Source: CAYLLT01 sp964591605
GTDB taxonomy: Bacteria; Planctomycetota; Phycisphaerae; UBA1845; PWPN01
Direction of reading: 5' to 3'
Length of the DNA stretch: 6,510 nt
NCBI GenBank assembly: GCA_964591605.1
Contig: CAZQEN010000405.1
Span: 1-6,510 of the forward strand
Below the pieces are notes generated by a model. That model worked only from the letters and a program-made list of their open reading frames with translations, did no database searches and was not told where the DNA came from. Below are positions 1 through 3,947 of this stretch, piece after piece (the stretch's first letter is position 1; every line of letters starts with the position of its first letter). The position numbers and the translations under genes are program-made.

Positions 1-97
1 GAAGACTACATTTTCAAACCGGCGAAATCACCGCAGTTTCAGAACGGCGCCGAGATCACACGCCAGCAACGATGGAAACTGCAACCGGAGGTGTGCC
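1..97. other. Leader region, no assignable gene
   Basis: No gene can be assigned here. All three plus-strand frames are free of stops before the next gene's start. One of them ends in TGA at 99-101, overlapping the ATG at 98-100 as ATGA. Such a 4-base overlap is common between coupled genes, so an upstream gene could end here, but its 32 visible residues (ending TGGVP) have no recognisable character and poor GC3. A second frame stays open to 252 but would overlap the next gene by about 155 nt, which is unlikely. I see no clear -35/-10 pair. The stretch is somewhat less GC-rich than the genes. Confidence 0.3.
87..91 (+). promoter_or_regulatory. Ribosome binding site (GGAGG) for the 98-2683 gene
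   Basis: GGAGG lies six bases before the ATG at 98. It decides the start: the frame stays open to the window's left edge, so the absence of an upstream stop cannot define the N-terminus. This Shine-Dalgarno, together with the signal peptide that begins right after the ATG, does. Confidence 0.75.
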
Positions 98-2683
98 ATG
101 ACTCGCAGGAACGCTCAGTCGGGCCTGAATGTCGTCACCTGGGTTTGCGTGGTGTCACTTCCGGTCTGGACGCACCTCACGAGGACCCTTCCTCACGCGG
201 AAGCGGCTCCAGCCGCGCAGGCGGAGGTCGCGCAGTCCCGGCCCGCGGATGATCGGATGGAGCCGCCAGAACCGCAGGATACCGCCGGGTTCTGGGCCCA
301 GGCCACGCACGAGGACTCCAGGCCTGCTGCTGCCACCCGGCCCGCAGGACTCCAGTGGGATGTACTTTCCGCCCAGGTCATTCCTGAGGTGCTGAGCCAC
401 ACCGGCGAGGCCGTCATCCTGACCCAGCTCGCGCAGGCCAGTTGCCGAATCGACATCGCCACACGCTCAGACCTGGCACCGCCGTTTCAAGGCGCTTTGC
501 GCTATGCCTGGCACGACGTCAACGACGATGGTCTGCTCACCCGCAACGAGGTGCAGGTCCGGGCGGTACAGCCCGCGAGTCAGGAAACGCCCGCGCAGCT
601 CGAGCAGCTGCGCGCAAGCTTTGAGGCTCAGGCCCTGGGCAACCTCTGGAACACCTTCCTCCTCAACAAGGTCGCCACTACTCGAAACGACGGGGGTTAC
701 CGCGTCACCATCCAGCCCGAGGCCGGGGACGCCCTGGAATCACTGGGCATCACCGAGATCCAGGTCGAGCTTGCCGGCGATTTCTGCACCAGGAACATGC
801 GCGTGCGGACCGCCCAGGGTGCCCAGTCCGTCAGCGAGGTCAGGAACGAGAAGCTCGACGGACGCTGGTTCACGGCCGGCTACGTTCGACGCACCACCCT
901 GCCCAACGGTGTGATCACCTTCGAAGAAGCGACTGTCGAGCACGCCGTCACCGACGGAGTTCCTCTGACCCGTCGAATCACTATCCGCACCCGCGCCGAG
1001 CTGGCCCCGGGCCAGACCCCCGTCAACCTGCAGCAGGAGTTCACCTTCAGCGACTGGAAAGTGGTCAGGCGGGCAAAGCCCCTCACCGCCACTCAGATCA
1101 TCGCCCTGCGGCTGCTGCAGCCGGCAGGCCGGGCTGACCAGCCTCCGCCCGCCCATCCCCGGGAGACTACCGACCCGGCCGCCGCCTGGAGTGGGACGAG
1201 ACGTACCCCTTCGAGCATGGCCAGCGGCATCGACAGTCAGGCCGCCCCGGGCCGGAACACACCGGCCCCGCCGGCCTCGCAGGATCGCCCCCGGCTCAGG
1301 GTCGCTGCCATCGAGAAGTACGTCTCGCCGCAGGCCCATTTCGTGGCTTACAAGCCGAAGGATTGGGTGGTCAGAGAAGAAACCCGCCTGGGGTATCTGA
1401 TCATCACCGTGGCGGATCCCACCGAAAGATATCAGGCTCAGGTCATCACCGGATTGAACTCGTTCGGCAGCGATCTGGCGGGCATCATCCGGGCGGCGAC
1501 CGGCCGGATCCGGGAGCGGGTCTCCGATTACCGCTTCGCGGCCGCGATGCGCACTGCGGACGGAAAGAAGCTCGTCTGCGACACCGCTTACACCGACCCC
1601 TCCCGCGGGAAGCGGTCTGGCCGATGCTGGGTGTCCGCCGAGGCAGACAGCTTCATCTTCGCAAATTGCGACGCCCCGGCCGGCGAGTTTCTCCCGGCCC
1701 GGGATGTGCTGCTCACCATCCTGTCGAACATCCGCATCTGCCGGAACACGATCCCGACCGGCTCGAAGGTGCCCCCGCTCACCGGGTATCGCTTGTCGGA
1801 TGGCTCAGCCTCCTTTTCGATTCCGCAGGGCTGGAGAGTCCAGGAGATCGGCCGCGGGCAGTTTCTGGCGTCCGATCCGGAGGGCGCATACGGTTTCCTG
1901 GTCGCCAAAGCCGACGTGATCACTCCGGAGCTGGGCGTATCCGTACCCGGCGTACCCGTCTCCCGCTATCTGCCTCCGAGTCGGGCCCTCCCCTTCCTGT
2001 GCGAGGCGCAGGGAATCGCCAGCGGGTTCCGCATCGAGCAGCTCATCCCGCGGCCGGACATGGCCCAGGCCGTCGGCCGGGTCTACACGGTCGGCCAGGT
2101 CACCGTCGAGGAGTTTGTCTTTACGTGCGACGGCCGAACCGGACGGACCAAAGGCTACACCTTCGGTTTCTCGTTCGGCACACGGCTGAACACCAACTGG
2201 TCGCTCCAGCATTTGACCGTATCGGCCCCGGTGGATCGATTCGAGGCCTTTGCCGCTACCTTCGCAGCCATGCTCCAGTCCTACACCATCGATGACGAAT
2301 TCGCCCGCCGCTACGTCGCGGAGGGCATGGCCCGCGTCCGCCAGATGCAGCAGGACACCGCTCGGATCATCGCCAAGAATGCCTCCGACATCCGGAACAT
2401 GATGCAGGCCGCCTACGATGAGCGGCAGCGCAGTCAGGATTACATCGACTACCTCCGCACGGGCTACATCCGCGGCGAAACCGACTGGATCTCGAACATG
2501 GAAGGCGGCACCGTCTATCACAGCGACTCCTGGGGTACCCGGAACACCGCCACCGGCGAATACTACGAAGGACAGCCCTACAACTACGTCAACTTCCGCG
2601 GTGCCAATCCCAGATACAACGAACAGATGATCGAGATCAACAACCGCCAGCTTTATGACCAGGTGTTCGCCCGGTCGCGGTGA
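98..2683 (+). CDS. Large exported multidomain protein with one EF-hand and two PsbP/MOG1-like modules; function unknown
   Basis: This is an 861-residue protein, and I do not recognise a named family. Residues 1-36 look like a Sec signal peptide: basic MTRR, a hydrophobic stretch at about 10-24, and a possible cut after AEA at 34-36. The core is only moderately hydrophobic, so an N-terminal anchor is possible. Residues 140-151 form a canonical calcium-binding EF-hand loop (D140, N142, D144, G145, L147, E151), with no second loop seen. Residues about 195-325 are strand-rich and faintly recall LolA/LppX-type folds (weak). A Pro/Ala/Arg-rich linker covers about 342-401. Two similar modules follow, at about 408-546 and 563-732. 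Each opens with an aromatic-rich strand and a Pro-x-x-Trp turn (W423, W579), as in PsbP/MOG1/DUF1795-type folds. Residues about 733-790 are strongly helical and charged, and the Tyr/Asn/Gly-rich tail ends at 861. Cysteines recur in both modules. It probably acts in the periplasm or on the surface. Fold names come from pattern memory; export and the EF-hand are the firmest points. Confidence 0.88.
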   Translation: MTRRNAQSGLNVVTWVCVVSLPVWTHLTRTLPHAEAAPAAQAEVAQSRPADDRMEPPEPQDTAGFWAQATHEDSRPAAATRPAGLQWDVLSAQVIPEVLSHTGEAVILTQLAQASCRIDIATRSDLAPPFQGALRYAWHDVNDDGLLTRNEVQVRAVQPASQETPAQLEQLRASFEAQALGNLWNTFLLNKVATTRNDGGYRVTIQPEAGDALESLGITEIQVELAGDFCTRNMRVRTAQGAQSVSEVRNEKLDGRWFTAGYVRRTTLPNGVITFEEATVEHAVTDGVPLTRRITIRTRAELAPGQTPVNLQQEFTFSDWKVVRRAKPLTATQIIALRLLQPAGRADQPPPAHPRETTDPAAAWSGTRRTPSSMASGIDSQAAPGRNTPAPPASQDRPRLRVAAIEKYVSPQAHFVAYKPKDWVVREETRLGYLIITVADPTERYQAQVITGLNSFGSDLAGIIRAATGRIRERVSDYRFAAAMRTADGKKLVCDTAYTDPSRGKRSGRCWVSAEADSFIFANCDAPAGEFLPARDVLLTILSNIRICRNTIPTGSKVPPLTGYRLSDGSASFSIPQGWRVQEIGRGQFLASDPEGAYGFLVAKADVITPELGVSVPGVPVSRYLPPSRALPFLCEAQGIASGFRIEQLIPRPDMAQAVGRVYTVGQVTVEEFVFTCDGRTGRTKGYTFGFSFGTRLNTNWSLQHLTVSAPVDRFEAFAATFAAMLQSYTIDDEFARRYVAEGMARVRQMQQDTARIIAKNASDIRNMMQAAYDERQRSQDYIDYLRTGYIRGETDWISNMEGGTVYHSDSWGTRNTATGEYYEGQPYNYVNFRGANPRYNEQMIEINNRQLYDQVFARSR

Positions 2684-2740
2684 TCAGTCCGCAGGCCGAC
2701 TGCCCTGCATTCCCCCCACCGACCGAATCGACCAGGGTCT

Positions 2741-2775
2741 GTGCCGGCCCCTCGGGCTGTGGACGGCCCCGGCAC
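2741..2775 (+). terminator. GC-rich inverted repeat, weak terminator candidate
   Basis: GTGCCGG (2741-2747) and CCGGCAC (2769-2775) are perfect inverted arms around a 21-nt GC-rich loop, about 58 nt after the stop of the 861-residue gene. The position suits transcription termination, but there is no T-run after the right arm, so it is not a standard intrinsic terminator. It could be a processing or stability hairpin, or chance in GC-rich DNA. Confidence 0.3.
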
Positions 2776-2826
2776 CGCTGGATCTTCATCCGGTACACCG
2801 GCGCTTCAATGCTGGTCCGTTCCCGC

Positions 2827-2854
2827 TTGACAGGCGCAATCGATTCAGTACTCT
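2827..2854 (+). promoter_or_regulatory. Candidate sigma70-type promoter for the 182-residue gene
   Basis: A perfect -35 consensus TTGACA lies at 2827-2832. Sixteen bases later comes TACTCT (2849-2854), which keeps the important first T, second A and last T of TATAAT but is otherwise weak. Transcription would start near 2861 and give an untranslated leader of about 110 nt before the ATG at 2971. The hexamer is notable in such GC-rich sequence and sits in a proper intergenic gap, but one good box can occur by chance. Confidence 0.45.
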
Positions 2855-2862
2855 AGAAGTGG

Positions 2863-2880
2863 CCAGTTGCCAACAACTGG
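2863..2880. repeat. Perfect 7-bp inverted repeat with 4-nt spacer, possible operator
   Basis: CCAGTTG (2863-2869), spacer CCAA, then CAACTGG (2874-2880) form a perfect dyad. It begins one or two bases after the predicted transcription start of the promoter at 2827-2854. That position suits a repressor site, or a hairpin at the extreme 5' end of the mRNA that would affect stability. No T-run follows, so it is not a terminator. Parts recur nearby: GTTGCCA at 2867-2873 and 2882-2888, and TGGCCAG at 2860-2866 and 2904-2910. Confidence 0.45.
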
Positions 2881-2956
2881 TGTTGCCAGCCATGCCCACG
2901 ACCTGGCCAGCCCGCTGTTTTCTCCACGCTGTTAAGCTGTTCCCTGTATCTCTTTC

Positions 2957-2963
2957 GAGGAGG
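2957..2963 (+). promoter_or_regulatory. Strong ribosome binding site (GAGGAGG)
   Basis: GAGGAGG sits seven bases before the ATG at 2971. It is nearly full complementarity to the 16S rRNA anti-Shine-Dalgarno at ideal spacing, and fixes the start of the 182-residue gene. Confidence 0.8.
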
Positions 2964-2970
2964 CTCTGCC

Positions 2971-3519
2971 ATGCGAACGCTTCTGTTGATGGCTCCGCCG
3001 CTGATTGCCCTGATGGGTTTGATCATCCTGATGAGCCCCGCGCGGGCCGATGATCCACCGCCGTCCCCGAACCAGACCGTGTATTTCACGCTGGTCTCGC
3101 AGTCTGATCCGAACGTGTATCCGCGCTGGGCAGTGTACCAGACCAACGTCGTCTTCTGTCTCGACGTGGAGGACCCGTCATTGCTGGCTTTGCATCAGGG
3201 CAAATGGTTTGTACAGGCGGTCGAAGGGAAAGGTCCCACCTTCGATCTCAGCCCCGAGTTGCGCATCCAGTACGACGGCCTGCGTGGTCAGAACATGGGC
3301 TTTCCGCCGACCGCGATCCACGCCGACTATCAGTGGCGGCAACCCCACGATCCCGATCGGAACGGCCGAGTCTTCATCGCCCCGGCTCTGATGTGCGAGC
3401 GACAGTTCGGCATGAATCCAAACATATTCGAGGCCAGGATTACCTGGGACCAGCCAATCGTCGGCCTTGGCGATCTTCCCGAGTCTATCGGACCGGTCCG
3501 GGTTATCTGGGTCGATTGA
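2971..3519 (+). CDS. Small exported protein of unknown function (182 aa)
   Basis: I do not recognise this protein. Residues 1-26 are a textbook Sec signal peptide: MR, then a long Leu/Ile/Met/Ala core at 3-21, then SPARA with a cut expected after A26. The mature part is about 156 residues and begins DDPPPSPNQ. It is strand-rich and ends in alternating hydrophobic residues (VRVIWVD), which suggests a compact beta-sandwich. There are exactly two mature cysteines, C63 and C142, which could form one disulfide after export. No catalytic motif, lipobox or further membrane segment is seen. It has its own candidate promoter and an excellent ribosome binding site, and is separated from both flanking genes by hundreds of bases apart from a doubtful small ORF 20 nt downstream. 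A secreted or periplasmic binding or structural role is possible, but this is inference. Confidence 0.85.
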   Translation: MRTLLLMAPPLIALMGLIILMSPARADDPPPSPNQTVYFTLVSQSDPNVYPRWAVYQTNVVFCLDVEDPSLLALHQGKWFVQAVEGKGPTFDLSPELRIQYDGLRGQNMGFPPTAIHADYQWRQPHDPDRNGRVFIAPALMCERQFGMNPNIFEARITWDQPIVGLGDLPESIGPVRVIWVD

Positions 3520-3525
3520 CCCGTC

Positions 3526-3531
3526 AGGAGG
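3526..3531 (+). promoter_or_regulatory. Ribosome-binding-site-like AGGAGG after the 182-residue gene
   Basis: AGGAGG lies eight bases before an ATG at 3540 and begins seven bases after the TGA that ends the 182-residue gene. It is as good as those of the secure genes, and it is the main reason to consider the short frame that follows. Confidence 0.45.
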
Positions 3532-3539
3532 CGACAGAC

Positions 3540-3713
3540 ATGTTGCGACACCTGAGGTGTCGTCCGGCCCTCAGGCCTCTCGGTCAGAATCCCCCCCTCT
3601 CTGTGTGCTCGGTGAACTCTGTGGCTCGTTGTGATGCAACTGAAGGCTTCACCCGGCGTGCGGAAAGATACCCTCAGGAGACATTGCCTTCGGAGAGCCC
3701 CTCGGACACATGA
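3540..3713 (+). CDS. Doubtful 57-residue ORF, possibly a leader peptide or gene remnant
   Basis: The frame runs from ATG 3540 to TGA 3711-3713 and encodes 57 residues starting MLRHLRCRPALRPLG. In favour are AGGAGG at ideal distance and a 20-nt gap to the preceding gene, which would suit co-transcription. Against it, the product has no signal peptide, membrane segment or recognisable motif. Residues about 20-31 (LSVCSVNSVARC) are simply the translation of the 9-nt repeats at 3597-3633. The first codons are occupied by a perfect palindrome. Codon use is less GC-ended than in the secure genes. It could be a short leader peptide, the start of a gene cut short by repeat insertion, or chance. The same frame also stays open upstream inside the 182-residue gene, and that part is a shadow. 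Confidence 0.25.
   Translation: MLRHLRCRPALRPLGQNPPLSVCSVNSVARCDATEGFTRRAERYPQETLPSESPSDT
3546..3562. repeat. Perfect 17-bp palindrome
   Basis: CGACACCT (3546-3553), central G, then AGGTGTCG (3555-3562) form a perfect odd-centred palindrome 27 nt after the stop of the 182-residue gene. As RNA it gives a six-pair stem with a five-base loop. As DNA it suits a dimeric regulator. No T-run follows. The centre CCTGAGG (3551-3557) is also complementary to CCTCAGG at 3569-3575, so a second, mutually exclusive hairpin is possible. Confidence 0.5.
3597..3633. repeat. Short array of 9-nt imperfect repeats (consensus NNCTCKGTG)
   Basis: Three adjacent 9-mers read CTCTCTGTG (3597-3605), TGCTCGGTG (3606-3614) and AACTCTGTG (3615-3623). 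A degenerate fourth unit, GCTCGTTGTG, follows at 3624-3633. On the other strand the units read CAC(A/C)GAG. From memory, similar CACRGAG-type intergenic repeats are scattered through many planctomycete, verrucomicrobial and acidobacterial genomes and produce spurious translations such as HRxHRxHRE. The match to that group is inference. The 9-nt periodicity is plain in the sequence. Confidence 0.55.
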
Positions 3714-3938
3714 GCGATCCATCGCTGCCCCTGTCCTTGGGCGATCAACACGCCGCTCACCACTGAGCATCCGATTCTGTGAGCGACCAGAGAACCGACC
3801 AGGCTCCGCGGCGACCGCCCCTTCATCCCGGTGCTCAGGGCGGGTGCTCCACGTACGATCGTTTCCGCCGGACGGAGAGTCCCCGCGCAGAGAGTTCTCG
3901 GTTAACGTGATGACCCAACAGCGGAACGCACAACGGAT
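3714..3938. other. Intergenic stretch, no gene seen
   Basis: This is the remainder of the 428-nt gap before the large partial gene, and no convincing ORF is present. It starts with a small dyad, AGCGAT-CC-ATCGCT (3713-3726), which overlaps the last base of the doubtful ORF's stop. The right arm can also pair imperfectly with GGGCGAT at 3739-3745. GGTGCTC occurs twice (3830-3836 and 3843-3849), and GTTAAC lies at 3901-3906. I could not find a convincing -35/-10 pair, although a promoter for the next gene is expected somewhere here. Confidence 0.5.
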
Positions 3939-3943
3939 GGAGG
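3939..3943 (+). promoter_or_regulatory. Ribosome binding site (GGAGG) for the large partial gene
   Basis: GGAGG lies four bases before the ATG at 3948, a little close but within the functional range. An in-frame TAA at 3903-3905 with no ATG, GTG or TTG between it and 3948 makes this start the natural one. Confidence 0.75.
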
Positions 3944-3947
3944 ACGC

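Noticed and set aside
515..550. Dockerin module in the 861-residue protein
   Set aside because: The DVNDDG loop resembles a dockerin calcium loop, but it ends in Glu at position 12, there is no second copy, and no cohesin-type partner is visible. A single EF-hand is the more modest reading.
1363..2295. 310-residue plus-strand frame rich in Arg, Gly, Pro and His
   Set aside because: It lies wholly inside the 861-residue gene in another frame and has typical out-of-frame composition for GC-rich DNA.
1805..2521. 238-residue minus-strand frame
   Set aside because: It is antisense to the second PsbP/MOG1-like module and helical region of the 861-residue gene. It has no signal or motif of its own.
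2655..3053. 132-residue plus-strand frame across the 2684-2970 gap
   Set aside because: It starts inside the 861-residue gene and ends inside the 182-residue gene, with no ribosome binding site and no recognisable content. It covers the promoter and dyad.
3597..3633. CRISPR array
   Set aside because: Units are only 9 nt, adjacent and imperfect, with no unique spacers and no cas genes nearby.
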